Positions 8,700 through 18,122 of a stretch of 64,000 bases of DNA are shown one piece after another. Positions within the stretch are counted from its first letter, which is position 1, and every line of letters starts with the position of its first letter. The translations under genes were made by a program, and so were the position numbers. Below the pieces are notes generated by a model. The model was not told the origin of the DNA, searched no databases, and worked only from the letters and a program-made list of their open reading frames with translations. Source of the DNA: CAWINX01 sp963837585 (GTDB lineage Bacteria; Actinomycetota; Thermoleophilia; Solirubrobacterales; 70-9); the NCBI GenBank assembly GCA_963837585.1, contig CAWINX010000003.1, positions 248,001 through 312,000 of the forward strand. Direction: 5' to 3'.

Positions 8700-9278
8700 T
8701 TGCCTCGAATTAGAAAGGGAGCGGTCCGGGCTCTCGCTGCCGTCGTGGCGACGACTGCGATCGCCTTCGCGATCGGCCCGACCCAAAGGGCAGCGGGCAA
8801 AGCTGTGCCCTGGGGGGAAACCAGCTGCATTCCGGCGAAACCGGGTGCGACCAGGACCAGCGCCACCTGTGGAGCAACTCTGGTGGCCGGGCGGGCGATC
8901 GCGCCTGCCTGGGCCCCGACGCAAGTCAAGGCGGCCATTGCCGCCGCCAACCGCATCCACCACAAACCCTACGTGTGGGGCGGCGGACACCTACGCTGGT
9001 GGACTCGAGGCTACGACTGCTCAGGCGCAGTCGGCTATGCGCTGCGCGGCGGCGGCTTGCTCGACCAGACGATGGTCTCCGGCCAGCTGGAGAGCTGGGG
9101 CGCCCGAGGCACCGGGCGCTGGATCACCGTCTACGCCAACCACCACCATGTCTACATGGTCATCGCCGGCCTGCGATTCGACACCCGCGGCGATCCACCC
9201 GGCGTGACGGGACCGCGCTGGCATTCCGAACGGGTCGACTCGCGCAGGTTCGCGGTCCGCCATCCCACCGGGCTTTGA
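8700..9278 (+). CDS. Secreted NlpC/P60-like peptidoglycan endopeptidase
   Basis: 192 residues from a TTG start. The N-terminus (RKGAVRALAAVVATTAIAFA) is a signal peptide. The catalytic region has the order expected for NlpC/P60: YVWGGGHLRWW, then YDCSGAVGYALR with the nucleophilic Cys, and HHHVYMVIAGLRFD with the catalytic His. The domain is short and atypical compared with standard NlpC/P60, so the family assignment rests on the GYDCSG motif and the His spacing. It would cut stem peptides in the cell wall. The alpha/beta hydrolase starts 8 bases downstream and may be co-transcribed. Confidence 0.75.
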   Translation: MPRIRKGAVRALAAVVATTAIAFAIGPTQRAAGKAVPWGETSCIPAKPGATRTSATCGATLVAGRAIAPAWAPTQVKAAIAAANRIHHKPYVWGGGHLRWWTRGYDCSGAVGYALRGGGLLDQTMVSGQLESWGARGTGRWITVYANHHHVYMVIAGLRFDTRGDPPGVTGPRWHSERVDSRRFAVRHPTGL

Positions 9279-9286
9279 GCCGACCG

Positions 9287-10159
9287 ATGGCCCTGACCGA
9301 ACGAGTTCGCCGCTGGCAGGAAGCCGGGAAGACGGTCCGCTTCCGCGACCGCGACATCCACCTGCTCACTCGTGAGGGAGAGGGGCCGCTGCTGCTCCTT
9401 CTGCACGGCTTCCCCTCCAGCTCCTACGACTGGCGGCTGATGCTCGAAGCCGAGGGTGACGACCGGGCCCTGCTCGCCTGCGACTTCCTCGGCTTCGGGC
9501 TCTCGGAGAAGCCGCGCGACCACGACTACAGCCTCTTCTGGCAGGCGGACCTGGTCGAGGAGCTGGTCCGCCGCCACGGCGGCGGGCGGCCGGTCTTCGT
9601 CGTCGCCCACGACATGGGCACCTCGGTCGCGACCGAGCTGATGGCGCGCGACATCGAGGGGCGGCTGGAGATGGAGATGGCGCGGGTGCTCCTCTTCAAC
9701 GGCAGCATCGTCCTGGAGCGCTCCTCCCCCACCCCCGCCCAGCGGGTCCTGCGCAGCCCCCTCGCGCCGCTCGCCGCGCGGCTCTCCAGCAAGCGCGTCT
9801 TCCGGCACCAGTTCGGCTCGGTGTTCTCGGCCGCCCACCCGCTGAGCGACGAAGAGGCCGAGGACCAGTGGTCGTTGATCTGTCACAACGGCGGCCGCAC
9901 CCTGGGCCACAAGCTGATCGCCTACATGGACGAGCGGATCGAGCACGCCGAGCGCTGGCACGGGGCGATCCGCGACTGGCCGGGGGCGCTGAGCCTCGCC
10001 TGGGGGATGCTCGACCCGGTGGCGACGACCGACGTGCTCGACGCGCTGCGCGAGCTTCGGCCTGGAGTGCCGGTCACCGAGTTGGCCGAACTCGGCCACT
10101 ATCCCCAACTCGAAGACCCGACGCGGATGAAGGAGGCGCTATGGGAAAGATCGTCGTAA
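9287..10159 (+). CDS. Alpha/beta hydrolase of the epoxide hydrolase / haloalkane dehalogenase type
   Basis: 290 residues from ATG 9287. The oxyanion motif LLLLHGFPSSSYDW is followed by DFLGFGLSEKP. The nucleophile elbow is VVAHDMGTSVA, with Asp instead of Ser, which points to the epoxide hydrolase or haloalkane dehalogenase branch. The general base His is in LGHYPQLEDP near the C-terminus. It is a cytoplasmic enzyme with unknown substrate. The stop overlaps the next gene by 19 bases, so translation is probably coupled. Confidence 0.85.
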   Translation: MALTERVRRWQEAGKTVRFRDRDIHLLTREGEGPLLLLLHGFPSSSYDWRLMLEAEGDDRALLACDFLGFGLSEKPRDHDYSLFWQADLVEELVRRHGGGRPVFVVAHDMGTSVATELMARDIEGRLEMEMARVLLFNGSIVLERSSPTPAQRVLRSPLAPLAARLSSKRVFRHQFGSVFSAAHPLSDEEAEDQWSLICHNGGRTLGHKLIAYMDERIEHAERWHGAIRDWPGALSLAWGMLDPVATTDVLDALRELRPGVPVTELAELGHYPQLEDPTRMKEALWERSS

Positions 10160-10717
10160 CCGAGTTCGTCTCGCTGGACGGCGTCATCGAGGACCCGGGC
10201 GGGTCCGAGGGCTTCAAGCACGGCGGCTGGACCTTCGAGATCTCCCGCGGCGAGGAGGGCAACCGCTTCAAGCTCGAGGAGCTGCGCGAGGCCGAGGCGC
10301 AGCTGCTGGGGCGGGTCACCTACGAGGGCTTCGCCGCCGCCTGGCCGACGATGACCGAGCTGGGCGAGTTCGCCGAGAAGATGAACGGCATGCCCAAGTA
10401 CGTCTTCTCCTCGACCCTTGAGGAGGCGAGCTGGAACAACTCGACCGATCCTCTCGGGGGACTTCGCCGAGGAGATCTCGAAGCTGAAGGAGGAGGTCGA
10501 CGGGGTGATCCTGGTCGCCGGCAGCGCGACGCTCGTCCAGGGCCTGGTCGAACACGGGCTCGTCGACGAGATCCGCCTGATGGTCTTCCCGGTCGTGCTC
10601 GGCAGCGGCAAGCGCCTCTTCGGCGAGACGGCCGACAAGGTGTCGCTGAAGCTGGCCGACTCGAAGACGCTTGGCGACGGGATTGCCCTGCTGACCTACG
10701 AGCCGGCTTCGGAGTAG
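10141..10717 (+). CDS. RibD C-terminal/dihydrofolate reductase-like protein, one frameshift
   Basis: The protein starts MGKIVVTEFVSLDGVIEDPG, the signature of the small stand-alone RibD_C family common in actinobacteria. AQLLGRVTYEGFAAAWP and, after the frame change, LVAGSATLVQGLVEHGLVDE and VVLGSGKRLF complete the NADPH-binding fold. Adding two bases near 10447 restores a 192-residue frame, so one dinucleotide is probably missing. Family members are annotated as dihydrofolate reductases, but their real substrate is usually unknown. The gene is coupled to the hydrolase upstream and overlaps the tail of a convergent MFS gene by 22 bases. Confidence 0.85.
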
Positions 10718-12126
10718 GCGGGCTCGGGCGCCCCAGCCCGCGCTTCGTCCTCCGCTCCAACTCCGACCTCGGCCTCGGCCGGCGCCGGGGTGCGCAGCAC
10801 CGTCAGCGCAATCACGAAGGCGAGCCCGACCAGGGCCGCGCCGATCAGGTAGGCGAGGTGGAAGCCGGAGTTGAGCGCCGCGTCGTGGGACGCTCCGCCG
10901 GCGAGCACGCTGTCGGTCCGCTCGGCGGCGAGGGTCGCCAGCACCGCGAGGCCGATCGCGCCGCCCACCTGCATGCTGGTGTTGACCAGGCCGGAGGCGA
11001 GGCCCGAGTCGCTCGGGGTCGCCCCCGACATCGCCAGCGTCATCAGCGCGGGGAAGGCGGAGCCGACCCCGAAGCCGATCAGCAGCATCGGCGGCATCAG
11101 GTCGGTCACGTAAGCGCCGTCGACCGGCGTCCGCGCGAAGAGGAGCAGCCCGGCGGCGATCGCGAGCACGCCCGGCATCAGCGTCCGGCGCGGGCCGAAG
11201 CGCATGATCAGCCGCTCCGAGAAGCCGAGCGAGAGGGTTCCCATCACGATCGTCGCGGGCAGGAAGGCGAGGCCGACCTGGAGCGCGTCGTAGCCGAGGA
11301 TCTCCTGCAGGTAGAGGGCGCCGAGGAAGAACATCCCGAACATCCCGGCGACCAGCAGCGCCTGCATCGCGTTGGCCCCGGCGACGTTGCGGGAGCGGAA
11401 GAGGCGCAGCGGCATCAGCGGGTTGGCGATCCGCGCCTGGCGCGCGATGAAGCCGGCGAGCAGGGCGAAGGAGACGGCGCCGAGGACGAGCGTCTGGGTC
11501 GAGCCCCAGCCGTGCTCGTTGATGCCGAGGATCGTGTAGACGCCGAGCATCAGCGAGCTGGTGATCAGCACCGCGCCGGGAATGTCGGCGCCCTCGCTGA
11601 TGCCGATGCCCTCGCGGCCCTCGACCAGCCGCGTCGCCAGGAAGGCGGTCGCGACGCCGATCGGCACGTTGATGAAGAAGATCCAGTGCCAGCTGATCGC
11701 CTGGGTGATCACGCCGCCGGCGATCAGGCCGATCGAGCCGCCCGCCGAGGCGACGAAGCTGTAGACGCCGATTGCTTTCGCCTGCTCCCGCGGCTGCGGG
11801 AACATCGTCACGATCATCCCGAGGATCACCGCCGAGGTGAAGGCGCCGCCGACACCCTGGATGAACCGCGCGCCGATCAGGACGCCCTGGCTGTCGGAGA
11901 GGCCGCAGACGAGCGAGGCGCCGGTGAAGACGGCGAGCCCGCCGAGGAAGATCCGCCGCTGGCCGATCAGGTCGCCGATCCGCCCGGCCAGCAGCAGCAG
12001 GCCGCCGAAGGCGATCAGGTAGGCGTTGATCACCCAGGCGAGGTTGCTCTGGGAGAAGCCGAGGTCGTGCTGGATCGTCGGCAGCGCCACGTTGACCACC
12101 GTGGCGTCGAGGACGATCATCAGCAT
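10696..12126 (-). CDS. MFS drug exporter, DHA2 family (14 helices)
   Basis: 476 residues with about 14 hydrophobic segments. The DHA2 signature is clear: MLMIVLDATVVNVALP in helix 1, GRIGDLIGQRR (motif A) and ARFIQGVGGAF (motif C). The C-terminus is acidic and Ala/Pro-rich. Homology continues upstream of the first ATG (LDNDRTRWIALYVLCAG), but no start codon is visible before an in-frame stop. Either the gene uses an unusual start or a sequence error hides it. Efflux of hydrophobic drugs is the family role; the substrate is unknown. Confidence 0.9.
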   Translation of the reverse strand: MLMIVLDATVVNVALPTIQHDLGFSQSNLAWVINAYLIAFGGLLLLAGRIGDLIGQRRIFLGGLAVFTGASLVCGLSDSQGVLIGARFIQGVGGAFTSAVILGMIVTMFPQPREQAKAIGVYSFVASAGGSIGLIAGGVITQAISWHWIFFINVPIGVATAFLATRLVEGREGIGISEGADIPGAVLITSSLMLGVYTILGINEHGWGSTQTLVLGAVSFALLAGFIARQARIANPLMPLRLFRSRNVAGANAMQALLVAGMFGMFFLGALYLQEILGYDALQVGLAFLPATIVMGTLSLGFSERLIMRFGPRRTLMPGVLAIAAGLLLFARTPVDGAYVTDLMPPMLLIGFGVGSAFPALMTLAMSGATPSDSGLASGLVNTSMQVGGAIGLAVLATLAAERTDSVLAGGASHDAALNSGFHLAYLIGAALVGLAFVIALTVLRTPAPAEAEVGVGAEDEARAGAPEPAYSEAGS

Positions 12127-12211
12127 CCCGGCGCAGAGGACGTAAAGGGCGATCCAGCGGGTGCGGTCGTTGTCGAGGTTCGTTGCGCTGCTCGAAGGTT
12201 CAGGTTAGACC

Positions 12212-13468
12212 TTACGGGCTAGTAGGCCGAACGAGATTCTCGGCCGCGATCTCGCGGGTGACGCCACGAAAGTCGATCACCCGTGCGGCCTCCGACACAA
12301 CCCGCTCGTAGTCGAGCGAGGGATGTGCGGTGACGATCGCCGCCAGATCGGCTTCCGCCAGGCCCTCGGTCAGATCGACCGACGAGAGGCCCAGGTCGGC
12401 CAACTCGGCGACGTGGGGGTCATGATAGGAAACTTCGCCGCCGCGCTCGCGCAACAGCCCGATGATCTTCAGCGCCGGGGACTCGCGGATGTCCCCGACC
12501 CCGGCCTTGTAGCTGACTCCGAGGATCAGGACCCTGGAGCCCTTGACCGGCTTGCCGGCGTCGTTGAGCGCCCGTTCGATCCGCTCGACGCAATAGGCGG
12601 GCTGGGACTGGTTGATTTTCCCGGCCAGCTCGATGAACTCGGGGTAGAAGTTGTGCTCGCGCGCCTTGAAGGCGAGGTAGAAGGGATCGACCGGGAGGCA
12701 GTGCCCGCCCATCCCCGGCCCCGGCTCAAAGCGCATGAAGCCGAAGGGCTTGGTCGAGGCGGCGTCGATCGCTTCCCAGACGTCGATCCCGAGCCGGTCG
12801 CAGAGCTGGGCCAGCTCGTTGACGAAGGCGATGTTGACCGAGCGGAAGATGTTCTCCAGCAGCTTCGCCAGCTCCGCCGTCTCGGGGTTGGAGAGGACGA
12901 CGATCTCCTCGCAGACCTCCGCGTAGAGGGCGCGGGCGCGCTCGGCGCAGGCCTCGGTGAGCCCGCCGACGAGCTTCGGCGTGGTGGCGACCGTGTAGTC
13001 GGTGCGCCCCGGGTCGATCCGCTCGGGGCTGAAGGCGAGGTGGAAGTCGCGCCCCGCCGCCATTCCGGACTCCTCGAGGATCGGCAGCAGCCGCTCGCGG
13101 GTCGTGCCGGGGTAGGTGGTGGACTCCAAGACGACGAGCTGCTCAGGCTGGAGGACGGCGGAGAGCGAGGTCGCGGCGTCGAGCAGGTGGGTGAGGTCGG
13201 GCTCGCGGGTCCCGGTCAGCGGGGTCGGAACGCAGACGATCACCGCGTTGCAGGAGGCGAGGTCGGCGTGGCGTGGGGTGCCCACCAGGCGGCCGGCCAG
13301 CGGCGCCAGCGCCTCGTCGGGAATGTCCTCGATGTAGCTGCGGCCCTCGGCGAGGGCGTCGAGCTTGCGCTGGTCGGAGTCGAGCCCGACCACCTCGTGT
13401 CCGGCCTGCGCAAAGGCGACGGCGAGCGGCAGGCCGACGTAGCCAAGGCCGATGATCCCAACCTTCAT
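12212..13468 (-). CDS. UDP-sugar 6-dehydrogenase (UDP-ManNAc/GlcNAc dehydrogenase type)
   Basis: 418 residues from ATG 13468 (MKVGIIGLGYVGLPLAVAFA), which has the NAD-binding glycine motif. VLESTTYPGTTRE and LAFSPERIDPG are conserved in the family. The catalytic cysteine lies in GPGMGGHCLPVDPFYLAFKA, and the C-terminal UDP-binding domain includes LGVSYKAGVGDIRESP. The HCLPVDP form favours the WecC/WbpA (N-acetylhexosamine) group over plain UDP-glucose dehydrogenase. It oxidises the sugar to a uronic acid for surface polysaccharide. An in-frame extension upstream to 13582 lacks support. Confidence 0.88.
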   Translation of the reverse strand: MKVGIIGLGYVGLPLAVAFAQAGHEVVGLDSDQRKLDALAEGRSYIEDIPDEALAPLAGRLVGTPRHADLASCNAVIVCVPTPLTGTREPDLTHLLDAATSLSAVLQPEQLVVLESTTYPGTTRERLLPILEESGMAAGRDFHLAFSPERIDPGRTDYTVATTPKLVGGLTEACAERARALYAEVCEEIVVLSNPETAELAKLLENIFRSVNIAFVNELAQLCDRLGIDVWEAIDAASTKPFGFMRFEPGPGMGGHCLPVDPFYLAFKAREHNFYPEFIELAGKINQSQPAYCVERIERALNDAGKPVKGSRVLILGVSYKAGVGDIRESPALKIIGLLRERGGEVSYHDPHVAELADLGLSSVDLTEGLAEADLAAIVTAHPSLDYERVVSEAARVIDFRGVTREIAAENLVRPTSP

Positions 13469-13514
13469 CGGGGAGAGTCTAGGGAGGAGACGGACTCGCG
13501 TTGGGAGGGGGGAT

Positions 13515-14267
13515 TCAGACCCCTTCGCCGCCGCGCCCTTCTCCGGCGGCAAAGCGAGCGGCGCCGCGGACGGCGACCTCAAGCACCTCGCGACCGAGGC
13601 GGTGCTCCAGGGCGAGCCCCTCGTCGAGGGGAAGGCCGAAACCCTCGATCGCGGCGCGGCGGTCGGCGAGCATCGTCTCCTGCGGGAAGGCGGCGATCTT
13701 CTCGGCCAGCTCGAGGGCGCGCTCGAGGTGCATGCCGGGCTCGACCACCTCGTTGACGAGGCCGATCCGGTGCGCCTCCTCGGCGTCGACGGGACGACCG
13801 GTGAGGATCAACTCGAGGGCCCGGCCCATGCCGACGACTCGCGGCAGGCGCTGGGTGCCGCCGTCGACCAGCGGCACCCCCCAGCGGCGCTCGAAAAGGC
13901 CAAAGGTCGAACCCGGCGTGGCGATCCGCAGGTCGCACCAGAGGGCGAGCTCCACGCCCCCGGCAAGGCACCAGCCGTCGACCGCGGCGATCGCCGGCTT
14001 CGACGGGGTGAGGCGGGTGGGCCCCATCGGCCCGTCCGGATGGTCGACATTCAGGTCGAGCGCTTTGAGGTCGGCGCCGGCGCAGAAGGAGACGCCCCCG
14101 GCGCCGGTGAGGATCAGCACCCTGGCTCCCTCGTCAGCCTCGAAGTCCCGCAGCCCCTGGCGGAACAGCTCGGCGGTGGCGTTATCGACGGCGTTGCGCC
14201 GCTCGGGTCGATCGATCGTCAGGACCGCCGCTGCGCCGATCCGCTCGTAGCGAAGCTCGTCACCCAC
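13515..14267 (-). CDS. Enoyl-CoA hydratase/isomerase family protein
   Basis: 250 residues from a GTG at 14267 (GDELRYERIGAAAVLTIDRP). The crotonase pattern is present: DRPERRNAVD, FCAGADLKAL with the oxyanion hole, and AIAAVDGWCLAGGVELALWC. One catalytic Glu position appears to be kept in LFERRWGVPLVDGGT, although assignment between hydratase and isomerase is not possible from sequence alone. The tail of 13 residues is Gly/Glu-rich. The gene lies alone, back-to-back with the patatin-like gene, with no fatty-acid genes nearby. Confidence 0.85.
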   Translation of the reverse strand: MGDELRYERIGAAAVLTIDRPERRNAVDNATAELFRQGLRDFEADEGARVLILTGAGGVSFCAGADLKALDLNVDHPDGPMGPTRLTPSKPAIAAVDGWCLAGGVELALWCDLRIATPGSTFGLFERRWGVPLVDGGTQRLPRVVGMGRALELILTGRPVDAEEAHRIGLVNEVVEPGMHLERALELAEKIAAFPQETMLADRRAAIEGFGLPLDEGLALEHRLGREVLEVAVRGAARFAAGEGRGGEGV

Positions 14268-14354
14268 GGCTCGGATCCTCGCACAGGCATCGATATTGGG
14301 GTTTTGCAGCAAAAAGTATTGACTAAACAGATAGAGCCGTCTAGCTTCGCGGCG

Positions 14355-16380
14355 GTGGATGCCGCCATCCCCACGCTCGGCCTGCTCGAAGGTGTCGGCC
14401 CCGACAACTCGGAAGCACTCGGATCGGAGCAGCGGGGACCGACGCTGCACCTCTACGGCAGCGGATACAGGGCGGCGCTCTTCCACCTGGGAGCCCTGAC
14501 CCGGCTGAACGAGCTTGGCCTGCTCGCCAACCTCGACACGGTCGGCGCGGTCGCCGGCGGGAGCATCCTCGCCGCGTTGCTGGCCGCCCGCGTGCCCTGG
14601 CCGCTACAGGGCGCCTTCCGCGACTGGCCCGAAGCGATCGCCGAGCCGATGCGTGACGTAGCTCGACGCAACGCCCGTGCTCGGGCGCTCCTGCGCAGGG
14701 CGATCTCGGCCGGGTCCTCCGATGCGGCGCTGGAGGAACGCTACGCCCGCGAGCTGATCGATTCGCTGGGCGGCGAGCTGCCGACGCGGCCACGGTTCGT
14801 CTTCGGCGCAGCCGGCCTCACCCTTGGCAACATCGGCCCTGGGGACCGCGCCCTGCGGTGGCGGATCGAGGAGGCCGCACACCCCCCCGGCTACGACCCC
14901 GCGCTCGTCCAGGAAGCAGTGGTCTCGATCCGCGACGACCTCGACGCGTTCGAAAGCGCTGAGCAGGCCGTGCTCGAAAACCACGGCTACCTGCTCGCGG
15001 ACCGTGCCGTCCGCGAGCATGGGCGCGAGGTGGCGGGGGGGATCGAGCCATTGCCCCCCGATCCCCCCCACCCCCACTGGATGGATGAGGCAAGGGTGCG
15101 CGAAGCGCTCGCGTCCGGCTCGCGCCGCACTCGCCTGGGCCGGCTCCGCCCCCGCCGCGCCGGCCGAATCGAGCGGACGCCCGAGCCGACCACGCCGGAG
15201 CTGAACGAGATGCTGCGACGCTTCCGCCCCTTCGTCCAGTACGACTCGCTGGAGAGCTACCGGGCCGACTCGGCAGCGACGATCACCGACCTCACCGCAA
15301 GGAAACGCTGCAACGCGCTGCGGCGCGCGGACGGGCAGTTGATCGCCTCGGCTGCGCCGCAGGGGAAGGAGCCGAAGCTCGACCTCGACTTCCTCGCCGA
15401 CCGGCGCTACGCGAACGGCGAGCAGGTCCTTCGCGACGACTTCCTCGAAGAGTGCGGCGCCTCCTACGCGGCCGACGCGAGGTCGATGCGGGAGCGCAAG
15501 GGCAACGCCGACATCGTCTACGGCCACGCCCGTCATGACGACGATGGGCGGCTCTGGCTCCAGTACTGGCTCTTCTATTACTACAACGACAAGGGGCTCC
15601 TCGACATCGGGCTACACGAAGGGGACTGGGAGATGATCCAACTGCGCCTCGGCGAGGACGGACAGCCGGACGCCGCGACCTACGGTCAGCACGCGGGGGC
15701 GGAGCGGGCGGCTTGGAGCGAGGTCGAGCGCCAGCAAACCGGCGTTGGAGCCGCCCCCGTGCTCTACAGCGCGCGTGGCTCGCATGCCCCTCGTTTCCGG
15801 CCCGGCACCCATGAGGCGCCGATAGTCCCCGACCACAACGACGGGCTGGGCCCGAGGGTGCGGCCTCGCCTGGTGACGATCGGCGACGAGAAGCATGGCT
15901 GGGTGCGCTGGCCGGGCAGGTGGGGGTCGACCCGGCGGCGCGAGGCGTTCGAAGCCGACAGCCCCCGCGGCCCGCGCGAGCATCCCCAGTGGTGGAATCC
16001 CGGTGAATTCCACGCCGAGGCGCGCCCGGCGCGCGAGGTGCCTCACTGGGAGACGGCCGCGGCGGCGACGCCGCCGCCGGTCACCCCGCACCTGTCAGCG
16101 ACCCGCGATGGCGATCGGATCGTCGTCGACTTCGACTTCCCCGACCCCGGCGACAACGAGACGACGGGGGCGCGAATCGTCGCCGCTCCGTACGGGGGCG
16201 AGGAGTGTCGAAGCGCCGCGCACCAGGTCGGTGACGGTGGAGCGTCGACAGGGATCGTTCGCGCTGCAACTGGGGCCGGGCGAGCGTCCGGAGGGCGTCC
16301 GGGCGAGCGCGGCCTCTGCCCGCGGCGTCCCGGGCGAGACGATCGCCGTGCAGTTGAAAGAAGGGGAGCGGGCGGGCTAG
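14355..16380 (+). CDS. Two-module protein: patatin-like N-terminus and Vps62-like C-terminus, one frameshift
   Basis: About 675 residues after repair of a frame change near 16200. Residues ~30-120 resemble patatin-like phospholipases: LHLYGSGYRAALFHLGAL is the oxyanion/His region and LDTVGAVAGGSILAALL occupies the nucleophile elbow. Related proteins have SVSGGS there; here it is AVAGGS, so the serine nucleophile appears to be replaced by alanine. Residues ~370-560 resemble the Vps62 family (LQYWLFYYYNDKG and HEGDWEMIQLRL). The start is uncertain: GTG 14355 is used, while TTG 14319 is also in frame. There is no signal peptide. Function is unknown. Confidence 0.6.
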
Positions 16381-16737
16381 CCACTGGTCCGGGAATCACG
16401 GGGGTCCCAGCGGCGCCGGCTCCCAAGTCGCGCCCCGGTCGCAAGGTCCGGAAGGGCAGGGCTCCGGGACCGACGGCAACCCTAGGCACAGCTCCGGACG
16501 GCACGAAAAAGCGACTGGGGATGACGCTCGTCGCCTGCCTTGCGCGTAGCCTTCGCGCTTAGAAGCTCGTCGCGCCACCTTCGAGATGACCTCCGCGTGG
16601 CTTCCGCGGAAACTTCATCTCTCCCAGTCGCAAAACGAACCTAGCGCGTCGCGTCGACCCGCGCTAGGGGTAGGCCGGCGTCGACCCCGCAAACTCCGAA
16701 GAAAAGTCCCCTCGGGAGCATCCGACGGCAGGGCAAG
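16381..16737. other. Intergenic stretch between convergent genes
   Basis: No supportable gene is seen. Short reading frames here have no start signal and no recognisable domain. The stretch holds one clear hairpin (16640-16668, listed separately) and a weaker inverted pair GCGACTGGG/CCCAGTCGC (about 16509 and 16623). These probably serve transcription termination between the patatin-like gene and the GGDEF-EAL gene. Confidence 0.6.
16640..16668 (-). terminator. Intrinsic terminator of the GGDEF-EAL gene
   Basis: CCTAGCGCG and CGCGCTAGG form a perfect 9-bp stem around an 11-base loop. On the minus strand the stem is followed directly by TTCGTTTTGC, a T-rich tract. It lies about 70 bases past the stop of the minus-strand gene. 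Confidence 0.65.
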
Positions 16738-18007
16738 CTAGAACTCGACGACGAACGGGCGGCCGATGTAGAAGCCCTGGGCGTAGTCGATCCCGAGCCC
16801 CTGGACGAGCGCGAGGGTGTCGGAGTCCTCGACCCCTTCGGCGACCGTCTGCTGTCCGAGGGCGCCGGCGATGTCGACCATTGCCTCCACCAGCTTCTGA
16901 TCGACGCGGCTGGTGCGCAACTCGCGGACGAACTCGATGTCGATCTTGAGGTACTGGACCGGGAGGTGTTTGAGGTAGCTGAACGAGCTGAAGCCGGTGC
17001 CGAAGTCATCGAGGCCGAGGCTGCAGCCCAGCTCGGTGACGGTAGCGGGCGAACCGCTCCGCCTCGGCCATGTTGGCGACGGCGGCGGTCTCGGTTATCT
17101 CGAAGCCGAGCCAGGCGGGATTGAGCCCGCCGTCGATCGCCGCGCGGACGTCGTCGATCAAGCGCTCGTCGGAGAGCGAGCGGCCGGACACGTTGACCGA
17201 GATCGGACGCGAGCGTCCGGCCAGCTCGATCGCTTTGGAAAGGACGAGTCGATCCACTTCGGCCACCAGGCCGAAGCGCTCGGCGGTGGGCAGGAAGGCC
17301 CCCGGGGGGATCACGTCGCCGCTCGGGTCGAGCATCCTGACCAACAGCTCGTCGCGTGCCACCTGGCGGCTCTTCAGGTCGACGATCGGCTGCGCGTAGA
17401 CGATCAGCCGCTCGTCCTCGAGCGCTTCGCGGATCCGCTCCACCCAGGTCAGGTTTTGGTGGCGCTCGCCGGTATAGACGACGGCCTGGCCGCGACCGTC
17501 CTCCTTGGCCTCATAGAGCGCGATGTCGGCGGCGATCAGCAGGTCGTCGGCGGTCAACTCGCCGCTGCCGTCGAAGGTGGCGATGCCGACGCTGGCGCCG
17601 ACGGTGGGGTTGGAACGGGACTTGACCCCGGCGATCACCCGGTTGGCGGCGACCAGGGCGCCCTCCTCGTCGACCTCGCGCAGCAAGAGGGCGAACTCGT
17701 CGCCGCCGAGCCGGGCGAGAACGTCGGTGTCGCGTGCCTCCTCGCCGAGGATCGAGCTGATCTCCCGCAGCAACCTGTCGCCCGTCTCGTGGCCGAGCGA
17801 GTCGTTGACGAAACGGAAGGCGTCGACGTCGATCAGCATCAGCGCGCCGGGCCGTCGGTAGCGACCCGCCTGGAGGAGTTGACCCGCTACCTCCTGATCG
17901 AAGCGACGACGGTTGAAGAGGCCGGTGAGGCTGTCGTGATCGGCCTGCCAGCGGAGCTGCTCCTCGAGCCTCTCCGTGTCGCCCGCGTTCCCCACACCCG
18001 TACTCAT
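16738..18007 (-). CDS. GGDEF-EAL protein (c-di-GMP cyclase/phosphodiesterase), one frameshift
   Basis: About 423 residues. A short N-terminal helix leads directly into the GGDEF domain (DHDSLTGLFNRRRFDQE, ARLGGDEFALLL with an intact GGDEF site). The EAL domain follows: DELLVRMLDP (EAL variant ELL), NVSGRSLSD, EITETAAV, DDFGTGFSSFSYLKH, LKIDIEFV and VAEGVED. All metal-binding residues are present, so both activities are possible. A lost GC near 17045 breaks the frame within the EAL domain. There is no membrane segment, so the protein is cytoplasmic. An intrinsic terminator follows the stop. Confidence 0.88.
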
Positions 18008-18122
18008 GACTCACACATCGGACATCACGGCGAATTTCTGTAGCTCTTTTGGCCGCAATGTACAACGAGTGGACGGGCGTCCTTGAGCAATGCCGAGCGG
18101 GGCCGTCGAATACCCTGGCCCG

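Noticed and set aside
9868..12222. Plus-strand reading frame of 784 codons
   Set aside because: It runs antisense to the DHA2 exporter and through two neighbouring genes. Its translation is low-complexity and basic/acidic, with no domains. It is a shadow of GC-rich codon bias.
13469..14354. Plus-strand upstream extension of the patatin-like gene
   Set aside because: It is antisense to the enoyl-CoA hydratase gene and lacks domains. Family similarity begins after ~14400.
18008..18122. SAM or cobalamin riboswitch before metF
   Set aside because: No conserved core of either class was recognised in the short divergent gap.
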